Below are positions 35,818 through 46,999 of a stretch of DNA of 60,000 nucleotides, one piece after another. The notes beneath the pieces are model-generated. The model saw only the letters and a list, made by a program, of their open reading frames with translations, was not told where the DNA came from and did no database searches. Position 1 is the first letter of the stretch. Each line of letters starts with the position of its first letter. Both the position numbers and the translations under genes were made by a program. This DNA comes from Liolophura sinensis (lineage: Eukaryota > Mollusca > Polyplacophora > Chitonida > Chitonidae), in NCBI RefSeq assembly GCF_032854445.1, contig NC_088300.1, positions 68,300,984 to 68,360,983 on the forward strand, read 5' to 3'.

Positions 35818-38674
35818 GTAAAGTTTTTTGACCTACCAATACGGAACGCAAGCTAAAGACTCCAAATGGTAACTTAATTGGATTTGTCGGTTGATTTGTG
35901 CAGGTTGTTGAAGCTGTCATTGGACTGTGGACGCCATGATACATGTAGCCAAGGATTTCGGCTCTGATCTCATAATATGGGGTTAGGCGTAGATCACAGC
36001 CGAGGAGTCTCCAGGTTAAAGTAGTGGTATGTAACAACAAAAATCCGCGCAAAATGAACACCCTCTGTTCCTCTGCCAAGTTTTTCTGCCTTCTATAGCC
36101 TTTACAGCCAGTAAATCCATGATAATTCACAGCTGTGACTTACGCTCACATGCCGTGTCGACATTCTGACCTATTAAACCGTGTTATTGCTCCCCGCCAA
36201 TGCGCATTCGTGGTTGACCTTTCATTACATCACTATGTTTTGATCAGCTGGTTGTTAGTTTTGACAGACAGAAAGCCATGTGAGTGAGGAGGTGCAAATT
36301 TGACAGAAGGCTATGGCGCAAAATGACGGACTGTGCAAACTGTCAGATTAAATTCACAGTGGAAAAGGGGGGTTACCTTCGACATCTGTTCCACTCAAAA
36401 TTGGGTGTCACAGACATTACATGCGTGAAGGCCTTGATAGTTTTTTGCTGAAGGATGTGGCATGTATGCCAGAAGTCCAGAAATGACATCATACAGGACG
36501 ATCCATGTGCCCTGACTGTTACCATTTGCTGTTGAAAGCAACAATTGATAAGTCGTCAGAATGTCAATTTCTGGAAAGGATGGAATGTGGGAAATACGTT
36601 GAATTAAAAAGAAAGACAATCAGTACTTTGTCGACTCCAGCGATGAGCCCCTGCATGCAGGAAAAGAAGAAAGGCTCATACAGCATGAAAAACAAAAAAA
36701 AAACCAAAAAGAAAAAAAAGTTGCATATTATTTTTTATTATCCTGTGGTAAGGGCGGATCCACTATTCAGGCGTGCTTAAATTATGATGGATAAAATCAT
36801 ACTTATTTTAAACATGGGATTTGTAGGTTCCTGCACTCACTGATCAAAGGGCCTAAATTGGTGACAATAATGGGACAATGATGTTAATATATAGGGCCGT
36901 TCGTGCAGTCAGTGTTTGCTAAAGACTAATATCATTCATGTGTTGGGGACATGAATTTGTACATGGGAAAGATTGTCATTAACCATGGTTTACTGAGTGA
37001 AATATTTTTGCGTAATGTGAAGAAAGAATCGTAAATTGAGAAAGTCGTATGGAAATATGGGTTGAAAACAGTGTTTTGGGAGTGACCTTTATCAGAAAAT
37101 TTCCAAAACCTACCCACACAAAGAGAGAAAATCACTAACAACGTGTATTTTTTGTGGGTTCGGAACATTCAGTTAAATCCAAAACTTCAGGTCCAAATGT
37201 AAATCACTCATGGTTGATCCTGAGTGCAGGTGTAGGTCTCAATGTTTCCATCGCTGATTGAACACACATGTTTAAAGCACCCAGGTATGTGACATTATTT
37301 TCTTTTCTTCCACTCTGTCGACACGTCGGATGAAAACAATCTTCCAATTGTTGAACCCAAAATATTGATGGCTATGATATGAATGAAAAGAGTATGAGGT
37401 TCAAACATCCATCATATAAATGAATAAATAAATAGGTCCAACAGGTAAACGTATGGTGGCACTGATACATTAGTGTTGACTTGTCATACTTTCAGGTAGT
37501 GGAGATGCAGTGGTGCCAAATACAAAACGGCAGAAGAAGAGCACTCAGACTGATAAAGAAAAGAAAGTCACAGCAGCAAAAAGGGATTTGAACAAGACTG
37601 AAAAGAATACTATCCAGTATTGTCACTGGCTGATGAAGTCAGAACCTGATAGTAGATATGAGAACGGTGTTGATGTTAAGGTACTTTATTTTCGCATGAC
37701 AGACTGTGTTTATATCAGTCAGTTTAAGAGATACTGTATATACTGTATATTCTGAGACATTCAAAGAGAGTTATCAGGTATAGAGAAATAATTTCCACAA
37801 TTTTATGAAGTTTGCATCTTTAGTGACACAAAAGAAACATGTTGACGTCATTTTCATAATAGGGGCCTCTGTGGCGTATTGACCCAGGAGCCTCTCACCA
37901 GTGCGGTCGCTGTGAGTTCAAGTCCAGCTCATGCTGGCTTCCTCTCTGGCGTACGTGGGAAGATCTGTCAGCAACCTGCGGATGGTCGTGGGTTTCCCAC
38001 CCGCTCTGCCCGGTTTCCTCCCACCATAATGCTGGCTGCCGTCATATAAGTGAAATATTCTTGATTACAGCATAAAACACCAATCAAATAAGTAAATAAA
38101 AACATTTTCACAATGATTGTAAGCAAGATTTACAGTATGTATACATGTCACTCAATAGAATGTTTGATAGTAATGGTTTACCTCCAACACTCAATTTCCT
38201 CAACTCGCCAAACTCACCACCATTTTGTAAATGGAAATGTACTGGGTATGGTATTAAACAACAAATAAAAAAAAAGTAAGACTGGAGGACGTCAGATAAT
38301 TGAAATGTTTTCAAGTAGGCCATTGCAGTAACACCCCAATCCAGTAATTGACAGTAATGTACAGTGATTTGTACAGTATTTGGGTTGGTATGCAATGAAT
38401 TCGCTAATCTCAAGATCAATAGATACGTTGAATAGGGAGGCACTGACTATTGAAAAAAAGACGGTGGTGTTATTCTAAAATGTGGAGAGAAAAAAAAGAA
38501 CATACAAATGTTGTATCTGTTGTTAAATGGCATACTCTTCAGCAGATCTTATTCGATGCTTAACACCTGTATATGCTTACTTAGACATATTTGTTTGATT
38601 TTCAGTTTGGTATTGAAGATCTGAAGAATTGTCCTAATCAGACAGACTGCTGGGATGGAGTTCGCAATTATCAG
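35784..38674 (+). CDS. THYN1: THYN1 orthologue, 5' part (three exons; 3' end not found)
   Basis: Family knowledge: THYN1 is a small nuclear protein with an EVE (PUA-like) domain thought to read modified nucleic-acid bases. Seen here: exons 35784-35817, 37496-37680 and 38606-38674 join in frame into 95 residues. They give a basic nuclear-signal-like N-terminus (MAPKRKRQ, then TKRQKK), the EVE start HWLMKSEPDSRYENGVDVK, and FGIEDLKNCPNQTDCWDGVR followed by NYQ, which matches the human protein closely, including the exon border after NYQ. The rest of the domain (ARNF..., the FYHSNC region and the C-terminal FDFxLSLE) was looked for by eye in all frames up to 60000 and not found. Either intron 3 exceeds 21 kb or the locus is broken. 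Confidence 0.9.
36323..36660 (+). pseudogene. Broken zinc-finger (ZAD-like) gene fragment in THYN1 intron 1
   Basis: An ATG at 36323 reads MTDCANCQIKFTVEKGGYLR then HLFHSKLG. After a run of six T (36441-36446) the frame shifts by one base to LLKDVACMPEVQK, a TGA follows at 36483, and the same frame resumes with RSMCPDCYHLLLKA, DKSSECQFLERMECGKYVE and a Lys-rich linker. The CxxC ... CxxC layout with the second pair before a helix resembles the ZAD/zf-AD fold. One frameshift plus one stop suggest a decayed copy; a sequencing slip in the T-run could explain only the first. The family name is an inference from the cysteine pattern. Confidence 0.45.
37496..37680 (+). CDS. THYN1: THYN1 exon 2 (EVE domain start)
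   Basis: Acceptor CATACTTTCAG and donor GTACTT. Encodes a Lys-rich linker, then CHWLMKSEPDSRYENGVDVK, the most conserved start of the EVE domain. Length 185 nt, ending in phase 0. Confidence 0.95.
37849..38114 (+). mobile_element. SINE family A in THYN1 intron 2
   Basis: Element 37861-38102 with an internal deletion in the tRNA head (the GGCTCAGTTGG part is lost). Flanked by CATTTTCA[T/C]AAT (37849-37860 and 38103-38114). Ends in an AAATAAGTAAAT tail. Confidence 0.85.
38606..38674 (+). CDS. THYN1: THYN1 exon 3
   Basis: Acceptor TTGATTTTCAG and donor GTACTT. Encodes 23 residues (FGIEDLKN, then TDCWDGVRNYQ) in phase 0, matching the THYN1 exon that precedes ARNF. Confidence 0.95.
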
Positions 38675-38882
38675 GTACTTTTATTTACAAACACTTAATA
38701 TTGTACCTTGAACAAGATGATATTCTTTACAACACCAAACAAACTCGAGATGATAATGGCATAAAAATTCAAGGCATTGGAACGGTGTGTGAGGAACTGC
38801 TACTAAAGGAACATCACTTGTGAAAGCTCCAAGGGATCGAATGAATTGCACCCACATATAGCATGCTGGCTTAGGCTATCAT

Positions 38883-38884
<2 letters not shown>

Positions 38885-38932
<48 letters not shown>
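38885..38932. repeat. (TA)n microsatellite
   Basis: About 24 uninterrupted TA units in THYN1 intron 3, just before a SINE. Confidence 0.95.
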
Positions 38933-38936
<4 letters not shown>

Positions 38937-38940
38937 GCAT

Positions 38941-39207
38941 ATTTTTTTTTTTATTTGATTAATGTTTTACGTCTTACTCAAGAATATTTCACTCATGCAA
39001 TGGCGGCTAGCATGATTATGGGAGAAAGCCAGGCAAGACTGAAAGAAACCCATGAGAATACTCCGATGCAGGCCTTTTCACTTATGACTGGAGAAGAGGC
39101 CAGCATGAGCTGTACCTGAACTTACTACGAACACTTTGGTGAGGCTCCTGGATCATTGCACTGCACAAGCATGCTAAACACGAGGCTGCGGAGGACCCCA
39201 TTATGGA
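38941..39207 (-). mobile_element. SINE family A, reverse
   Basis: TTTATTTGATTAATGTTTTA, CTCAAGAATATTTCACTC, GAAGAGGCCAGCATGAGCTG and a degraded head ending GGCTGCGGAGGACCCC. It follows a (TA)n tract in THYN1 intron 3. Confidence 0.75.
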
Positions 39208-39983
39208 AAATTAGGGTAGTATGATTGGCCAAAGGTATGACATGTTTGTTATTAACATTTGTGGTATATACTGTACCTGAAGTTATTTTTAAAAATGGTG
39301 GTGATCTTTATAATTAGGAATTGCAAGTAATACTGAGGCAAAATCATTGTCGTTGTTCCAGTAAGATATCATGAACAACTACCATGTAACAAACACCTTT
39401 AAAGACTGTCGGAGCCCTGAACAAAGTTTTAGGTCTTTAATATGTAACATAACTGTGTTGAGCCTTTAACAGTTTCTATCAATTTTACCATTTAGGGGTA
39501 CTTAAAATAGGTATAATCTTGAACCTAACCTCTGTGAAATGGATAAATATTAAACTTGTACTTTTGCAGGTAAAATAAGAAAGTAACCATCTCTTATCAT
39601 TAACAGGAGACATAATTTTTTAAATATATTTTTGGGTGAAAAGATGCTAGGGTATTTATCACTAATTGTGGGTTGTACATGAAGATTTTTATGCATACAA
39701 GCTGTGTACAAATGTATCCCGATGTATTGTCATTTTTGAATAATTATAGCATATGTCTGTTATCCATTTTCACATACCTGTCAGATTACTAACAACATGT
39801 AGTTTGGTTTCCTTTTGCTAATTCCTTGCTTGACACAAAATTGTGACGCCAGGTGTCTGTAAGGCGTTATGCAACACATGAGTTGATAAAAAACAGATTG
39901 AATTGAATCATGGTATATATACAAAATAAGCACAGATGGGATTTGCTTGGTCTGTCTAGCGATCTGAGGTTTTCTGAAGTATG

Positions 39984-40144
39984 CTGACGGATTTTATTTA
40001 TTTATTTATTTATTTATTTGATTGGTGTTTTACGCCGTATTCAAGAATATTTCACTTATACGACGGCGGCCAGCATTATGGTGGGAGAAAACTGGGCAGA
40101 GCGCATGGGAAACCCAAGACCATCCACAGGTTCTGACGCATTTA
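39984..40144 (-). mobile_element. SINE family A, reverse, 5'-truncated
   Basis: An (ATTT)n tail is followed by GATTGGTGTTTTACGCCGTA and CATTATGGTGGGAGAAAACT, stopping at CATCCACAGGTT. Flanked by CTGACG[G/C]ATTT at 39984 and 40133, so this truncated copy was inserted as such. Confidence 0.75.
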
Positions 40145-40334
40145 GTAGGTTGTAAGACTTGCATGTTTCAGATAAATGGCTTTAAAGGGAGATAATTCTG
40201 TCTAGCTTGTTTGGTTGTGGTTCAGTCATTTGATCACTTTGGATATTGTATCAGGCTGTATATTGACTTATACTGAAATCTTGTAATGCTGACAAAAAAG
40301 ATGTTCTATTGATCGAAGTGTCGTTGGTTCAAAC

Positions 40335-40517
40335 AGCCAATGCGGTCCTGTGAGTTAAGGCTCAGCTGATGCTGTCTTCCTCTTCAGGCATATGGGGAAA
40401 GGTCTTGGAGGAACCTGCGAATGGTTGTGCCTCGTTTCCTCCCCCATAATGCTGGCTTCTGTCGTATATGTGAAATATTGTTGAGTATGACATAAATCAC
40501 CAATCAAATAAATTAAT
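40335..40517 (+). mobile_element. SINE family A, head missing
   Basis: Starts at GCCAATGCGGTCCTGTGAGT, continues through CCCCCATAATGCTGGCTTCT and ends with CACCAATCAAATAAATTAAT. Confidence 0.7.
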
Positions 40518-41771
40518 ACAGGTAAATGAAAGCCAACCAGTATCGCTGGCACATTAGTACAGAGAACAATAGCTCTGATGTCCCTTTGTGCCATTATGTT
40601 ATCATTGTCTACTTACCTATATGTATCTTGCACCACTCAATTTGGTGTACTTTGTTTAGACTGATAAAATTTAATTTGTGTGAAACACTGAAGTTGAGTA
40701 ACTGATATAGTGGAGTTTTGTCGCAAAACTTGAAGTAAACACATGCATAAAATGCATTTAATATTGACTTTGTGTTTGCGAAAATATTGAAGAATAAGGG
40801 TATGTATATGAACATGTAAGTTGTAGATTAAGGAAAACAGTGAACACAAATTTGACGTGCTGAATTTGATATGTACTGAATTCGCATCACTCATTATTGG
40901 AGGCAATAATTCAGGTAATCACTAGGATTGTTTTTATGTACCAGTAATGAAAACATGGAACAGAATTTCAAAGATAGACGTTAATGTGCAGTAAAGTTTG
41001 GAGATCACACCACAGTCCAGCATAAAAAACACTGCTGTAATAACTCCTAATCTCAGTGCGTCAAGTGTTTCAGCTTTGCCTACTTTGGCACGATATTGTT
41101 AAAACTTGAGCCATCCTTAATAAATCCTTTGTTGAGCTTAACCCAAACCTAACTTAAAAAAACTAGGCTTGGTCCTTGGCAAGTGTTTCTTTTCTTTTTA
41201 TTCTGGGTAAAGAAAAAGATAGGGATTTTATAGAAATAAATATGAAGAGAAAAAAAAAATCTGCCCCATGAATAAAACTTAAGAATGAGGCCCTTTTCAG
41301 AGGGTCATTTGGGTTGTGCCCTTGGCAATTTATCAGTTCATGTACATTTAGCATCTCATTTTAAATAGATTATTGACGATGGATTGGTATGAAATATAGC
41401 CTAGCTGGCCATCTGACCATGGGTCAGTTGGGTGTTAAGAACTTAGAATTCCCCCGTTTGGTTTATGCTTGTGGGTGTGACATCGGAAGCAGATGTAGAT
41501 GTCGCACATTTGCACGTGTATGCATCACGGTACTGCATGAATCTGATACCTCTACATGTAGGAATTCACTGCCTTTGGCGGCGGTGTTATGAGCCGAGAT
41601 CAGATTTAGGGCAACTACCTATATAATTTCAGACAGCTATGGTGCTGTTGAGCGTGGATGGTTTACAACTTGTTAAGCAATTTAAATCTTGATTTAGATC
41701 ACAGGCTGGTGTAAATTGGTCTGATAAACGCAGGCTTTGTTGTTCTCAGTGTGAGGATCAGTACACAATAA

Positions 41772-41945
41772 AACACCAGAGGTGTTCACTGAGAGTTGCT
41801 AACACCAGACGGGTTCACTAAAAGGTGCTAACACCAGAGGTGTTCACTGAGAGGTGCTAACACCAGACGTGTTCGCTGAGAGGTGCTAACACCAGACGTG
41901 TTCGCTGAGAGGTGCTATCACCAGACATGTTCAGTGAGAGGTGCT
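41772..41945. repeat. 29-bp tandem repeat, 6 copies
   Basis: AACACCAGACGTGTTCGCTG + AGAGGTGCT repeats with starts at 41772, 41801, 41830, 41859, 41888 and 41917, an exact 29-bp register without indels. Confidence 0.92.
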
Positions 41946-42628
41946 GCATCAGTGGAATGTTTACATAGCTGTCAGGTTAGGATGGCATTAAGTAACCGCT
42001 GGATAAGTAAATAAATAAAAGGTGTTGTTGATATCCCATTTGTACGTATGATCACTGACCAGTTTTTAAAGATAATCTTGAAGATGAACATTGTTGTTAA
42101 GAGGTCTCAAAGGCACTGTTGGGATCGTGAAATTGTTTCAAAACAAATTTGAGCAGTCGCTGAATACGTTCAGTTCAGCATGTTGAATCTTTCAAACTTT
42201 ATTGACTGCTGAGAGGATATATGTGAGGTATGACGGTAACATAACAATAAATTGACCTGTGGGAATCATCGCATTCTGACCACACCTCTAATGTTGCAGC
42301 TGTCAGCTGTATCCTATCAGGTCAGAGGGAAGCTCTCTACATGTTCACCCTCCTGATACTGTAGCTATTCCCACTCTCATCATTGATGAAATGGCACCCT
42401 AGTCATGTCTGCGTGGAATTGTGTGATATTATCTCCACTCTTTCATATCCCAAGAGACAGCCAACTAAAAGGCCGACAGACAAATTATGTGCGGGAAAAT
42501 CTTGTACACAGCCCTCTTGTTTTGATAGACTTGAAGAGAAATTTTCCCCAGCTGCCCAGTTTTGTCCCTCCCTTTGTACAGTCACTAGGGTGGATTTAAC
42601 GTATCTGCTCAATGATTTTCTTATCTAT

Positions 42629-42660
42629 AGATACATATATACATGTACATATATGTATCT
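42629..42660. repeat. Near-perfect 32-bp palindrome
   Basis: AGATACATATAT ... ATATATGTATCT around a central ACATGT. AT-rich; probably an unstable microsatellite-like site. Confidence 0.6.
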
Positions 42661-43085
42661 TATTCTAGGTTCTGTCATTTCATGCAAGCCTAAGTTTAGT
42701 GGGGAAAAGAGTATCAATTTTTATTTCCAAATCTTGGAAGGCTTGTGCCTCAACTGTATTGGGTGTAATAGACCTGTAACCTGGAGTTTTGGGGAGGGAG
42801 TGGCTCAGTACATATAAATCTCTGAAAAATCTCATCTGACATCCATGATTTGTTAAAAGTTTGGAACAAAATAACACTGCACACTTAAAAAACTTGATAA
42901 TTTATAATTCATATTTCCAGAATTCATTGCTTCTTAAAATTAATAGTTGAAGATTATTGGTTGTAATTGAAGTTTATGGCAAAACAAGAGATACCTTGTG
43001 TTGATACATGTATATTGTTTTCCGGAGTTGCTAAATCTTTATACAGCATTGTTATGTGTTCAAAGTTTTTGCACATGTGCCTTAT

Positions 43086-43370
43086 ACCCACTGTAGGGCC
43101 TCTCTGTGGCCTAGGCAGTAAGTGTGCAAGGGTGGTACAGTGGCCCAGGGGTCTCTCACCAATGCGGTCGCAATGAGTTCAAGTTCAGCTCAAGTTATGC
43201 CGGCTTCCTCTCCAACCCTGTGTGTGGGAAGATTTTCCAACAATCTGCAGATGGTTGAGGGTTTCCCCAGTCAGGTTTCCTCCACCATAATGCTGGTTGT
43301 TTTTATATAAATGAAATATTCTGCAGTACTGTGTGATTCACCAATGAAATAAATAAATACACTCACTGTA
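43086..43370 (+). mobile_element. SINE family A
   Basis: Element 43096-43360 with a diverged head (GGGCCTCTCTGTGG) and an AAATAAATAAAT tail. Flanking duplication is AC[C/T]CACTGTA (43086-43095 and 43361-43370). Confidence 0.83.
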
Positions 43371-43751
43371 ATGGCTGGGATAGGTGAGGTACTTGAAATA
43401 GAAGGAAATTAACTCCCAAGTATTACGGCAACTATGAAGGGTAAAGGATGTACATAGACTAAATATAGCAACGTAGGTTTAAAACACATGCAGGTTTTTA
43501 ATACAAAGCAGATCATTGCAATTTAAGTTTCCTGCTTCCCTGCTAACTTACCTTGCGTAATTGTTGTAAACTGATACGTATAGAAGTGTAGGTATTCTTT
43601 ACTGTATGTATACCTATTTCCTGATGATGGCACAAACACAGTGTCTGAACTAACAGATTGAGCAGTTACTTTACTTTAAATTTATGCTGAGCTGATCTTT
43701 GGAACGACTGAGGTACTTGTGCGTGTGTGTATAGAGTACTGGTTATACAGC

Positions 43752-44000
43752 ACATGGTACTTGTTCCTGAAGGGGATAATGCGACTGGTTGACCCGTATC
43801 AGTATAATGGCTCGGGCGTGGCGGCTTACTTGCCTTCGGTAAGTCGTCTCAGTGAAGCAGCACTAGATAAAAGAGTTGTGGAAATCCGTCCTGCGACAAG
43901 GAGGCACTTTACATACACCATAAGGATTCCTTCGTCTTCATATGACTGAAAAATTGTTGAGTACGACGTTAAACCCCAAGCACTCACTCACTCATGGTAC
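43752..44000 (+). mobile_element. SINE family B, 5'-truncated
   Basis: Starts at about GACTGGTTGACCCGTATCAG and keeps GGTAAGTCGTCTCAGTGAAG and the CACTCACTCACT end. CATGGTAC flanks it (43753-43760 and 43993-44000), so it was truncated at insertion. Confidence 0.8.
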
Positions 44001-45553
44001 ATGGTTTGTATATACAGGTACTTCATGAATAGGTAGTTCATATAGGCCCATATGTACATGTGCATCTATATTTGTGTGTATAGGCTTTTAATGCAGCTTC
44101 ATGATTTTGCTGTAACATGTCTAATAAATTCTGATGAAATTAACTTTTTACCTGTAGAATTAAAAAAAATTGTGAAAGTTGTGTTAGACATTTTTGCAAC
44201 TTGAATGCATTAATACAGAAAAGTGTAATCATGAAAAACAAGGTTTCATCTGTTTGGTTTATGTGGGTGTTTTCAATACACGTAAAAAAAGAAGCATTTT
44301 GTGTTTTTGTTTTCTTTTTCTATTTAAATGCATGTATTGTGGATAACACATGTAAGTAGCAGTGGATGTAGGATTGGAATTTTTATGCATCAACAACCCC
44401 AAAAAGATTTAAAAATCCTTTCATTTACATGATAGTATGAATTTATGAAAAGACCACAGGATAGATTAGAGAGTAAATAGAGCAGGGGCACAGCGCATAG
44501 TTATGCGAGACACACATTGTTGATTGTGAATTTGCGTAGTTTTGTTCTAACTGTTCTTGCACCCAGGTGCGTAAATAATAGCTCACCTCATAGCACCAAG
44601 TCTTTAAGCACAGTTGTAGGTTAAATATAATATGCTTTCATGTTAATTGCAATGTACATGTATTAGATGTCACTGGTCTAGAATTAAATGCCTCAGGCAG
44701 GGATTGAACTTGTAATGACAGGATTTATGTATAATCCTAGTCTGTAACGAGCCACGTGTGAATCAATAAAACAGTATACAACCACTTTTAAAGACATGAG
44801 GTTACTAAGCCGAGCACATACATGTATGAGCAGCATGGAATGGAAATCCCTTGACAGTGACTTTCCCTTTTAACATTAAGCTGTACAAGGCCTGCAGCCA
44901 ATAGTCACATGTGGTTCATATGCTGGATGTTTTTACAGTAAGAAGGACTATCAGGAGGTATTTCTGTGGGCATTGCTCGGGTGTTTATACTCATACTGGT
45001 CCAGGTGTTTGTAGGTAATATGATTATGTAACAAATCTCTGGCATATCTGCAGGCCTAAATACAAATCTGACTTTAGTTTTTCACCTGGGAAGTTTAGGG
45101 ATCTTAGCACCCCTTTGCCTGTACATGTAGACTGCAGTACTGGGGTCCATCGGCTGTGTGTACCCACCCGTCAGGTGCACCTGTCAAAGGTGAAAACACT
45201 GTCTGACATTTGTTACCCAGGCAGTCTAGTAGTAACCTTTAAGTAACACATCCAACGTACGCCTATTGAGTCGCTTTCGCCCAAAATCGCAGTGTGATGA
45301 ATTTTGTTGTAATCCATTGCAAGCAAACCTGTCCAACCAGTCCACATTGAAAAGGAGTTGTTTTTTCATTTTCAAATACATGTTATTGTAAACCTTTGAC
45401 ATCTTCTGTTCTGAAAGATTGTGATTTGAGATAAATTTTGAAGGTTGCTTTAGAAAAAAGGAAATAAGAAGGTAAACAAGATATTGTGAAGAAAAAAATG
45501 CTTTATATTTGTGCGGAATATTATTATTGTCTTTTTAAGCGATGACACAAGTG

Positions 45554-45590
<37 letters not shown>

Positions 45591-46660
45591 CATGTAGCTG
45601 ACTCAAAAGAAGGGTGGATGGTTTTAATTAAGATCTGTGATCACTTGACACCTGAAAGTTGCATTTAGAAAAATTAGGAAGAAGAAAACTGTGTGTTCAG
45701 CACACACCGAGTACAAATACAGTTAGACTAGTGTAAAGCAGTTTTCAGGCTAAATATCTTCCCAAAGGAGCATTTAACGTCAGTGAAATAAATACATGTA
45801 GAGTGCACGTGTACATGTACTGTTTGCATTAACTGAAAAATCTTGGACATCATCGCATTGCTATATTAGATGTAATTACCAAGAGGCACAGACTTATTGA
45901 ATAAGTAAATTGCTCATGCTGCCTTATGCCCTGGTTTTAATTATAAATTAAAAATGGTGTAAATACATGTAATAAAATAAAAATGTGAACAATTTTGCAT
46001 TTGAATTTTAAAATACTTTTGTACTGAGTTAAAACTGGAGTGCAAGCCAAAGCTTAATTTAGTCTTTTTTGCATTTCTTAATTAGGACCTTTATGAAAAT
46101 GAACTGTTTTCATGTAGTGTTACATGCATTTTTGAGAAGTTCTAATGCATGTACTTTTTCAGGTTTTACGGTTGTGTGTAGGTTGCCCTTATAGATTGCA
46201 TGAAAAGCTGTAGAGACCTGTGGGTATAAGAACTATCATTGGTGCATACATGCCCCGAGAGCTAGCTGGCATGTAGTCATGACCTCTAGCTTATCTTCTA
46301 GTCCCACTTCAATACAAAGGCAGACATCTCTAAATACTTGCCACAAAAATGCAATTTCCATTATGTGCTGAGTAAGGGTGCATAAGAGAGTGCTATTTGT
46401 GGCTGGGTCAATAGACATGATAGAGGTAGTGTGACGCACTAATGTTTATGTTTGGATGCTACCCCAGTATGTAGGCCTGGCAGTACTCTCTTATGACTGT
46501 ATATGTAACAGGGACTGGAGATTAAACCCTGAGATTTTACACACTGTTAGCTTTACCATTATCCCTAGAGGATAACAACCTGGATAGAGGGGATTTAAAG
46601 GGATTCTATTCATGTATATAAATGTATATGGTACCTGTACATGCTCATGCTTCAACATAC
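44001..46660. other. No gene seen
   Basis: A (TA)n tract is the only structured feature. No frame has plausible splice ends or composition. Confidence 0.45.
45556..45587. repeat. (TA)n microsatellite
   Basis: About 16 TA units followed by CATACATGTAG. Confidence 0.9.
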
Positions 46661-46951
46661 GAGGGGGGCCTCTGTGGCTCAGTTGGTTAGTGCGCTAGCA
46701 CACCATAATGACCCAGGAGTCTCTCACCAATGCGGTCGCTGTGAGTTCAAGTCCAGCTCATGCTGGCTTCCTCTCCGGTTGTAAGTGGGAAGGTCTGCAG
46801 CAACCTGTGGATGGTCTTGGGGTTTCTCCCGGGCTCTGCCCGGTTTCCTCCCACCATAATGCTGACCGCCGTTGTATAAGTGAAATATTCTTGAGTATGG
46901 CGTAAAACACCAATCAAATAAATAAATAAATAAAATAAATTCAACATACGA
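46661..46951 (+). mobile_element. tRNA-headed SINE (family A), full length, with target duplication
   Basis: The element 46673-46939 begins GGCCTCTGTGGCTCAGTTGG with a pol III A-box-like start, has a B-box-like GTGAGTTCAAGTCCAG, then the body GCTGGCTTCCTCTCC ... CCACCATAATGCTG, and ends in (AAAT)n. It is flanked by the 12-bp duplication TTCAACATACGA (46661-46672 and 46940-46951), so it is an intact retrotransposed copy. Confidence 0.9.
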
Positions 46952-46999
46952 AGCGTTAGAAGATTACATTTATTCATTTTCAGCCATTACTTGTGTGAT

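Larger units (their letters stand above)
39208..41771. other. THYN1 intron 3 or intergenic sequence
   Basis: Apart from the two SINE copies listed separately, I see AT-rich non-coding sequence. No frame resembles the missing THYN1 exons. Confidence 0.45.

Noticed and set aside
42383-42817. Longest plus-strand frame after 40 kb (144 codons)
   Set aside because: Overlapping frames on both strands are also open, the composition is Cys/Thr/Tyr-rich, no splice borders fit and no family resemblance is seen.
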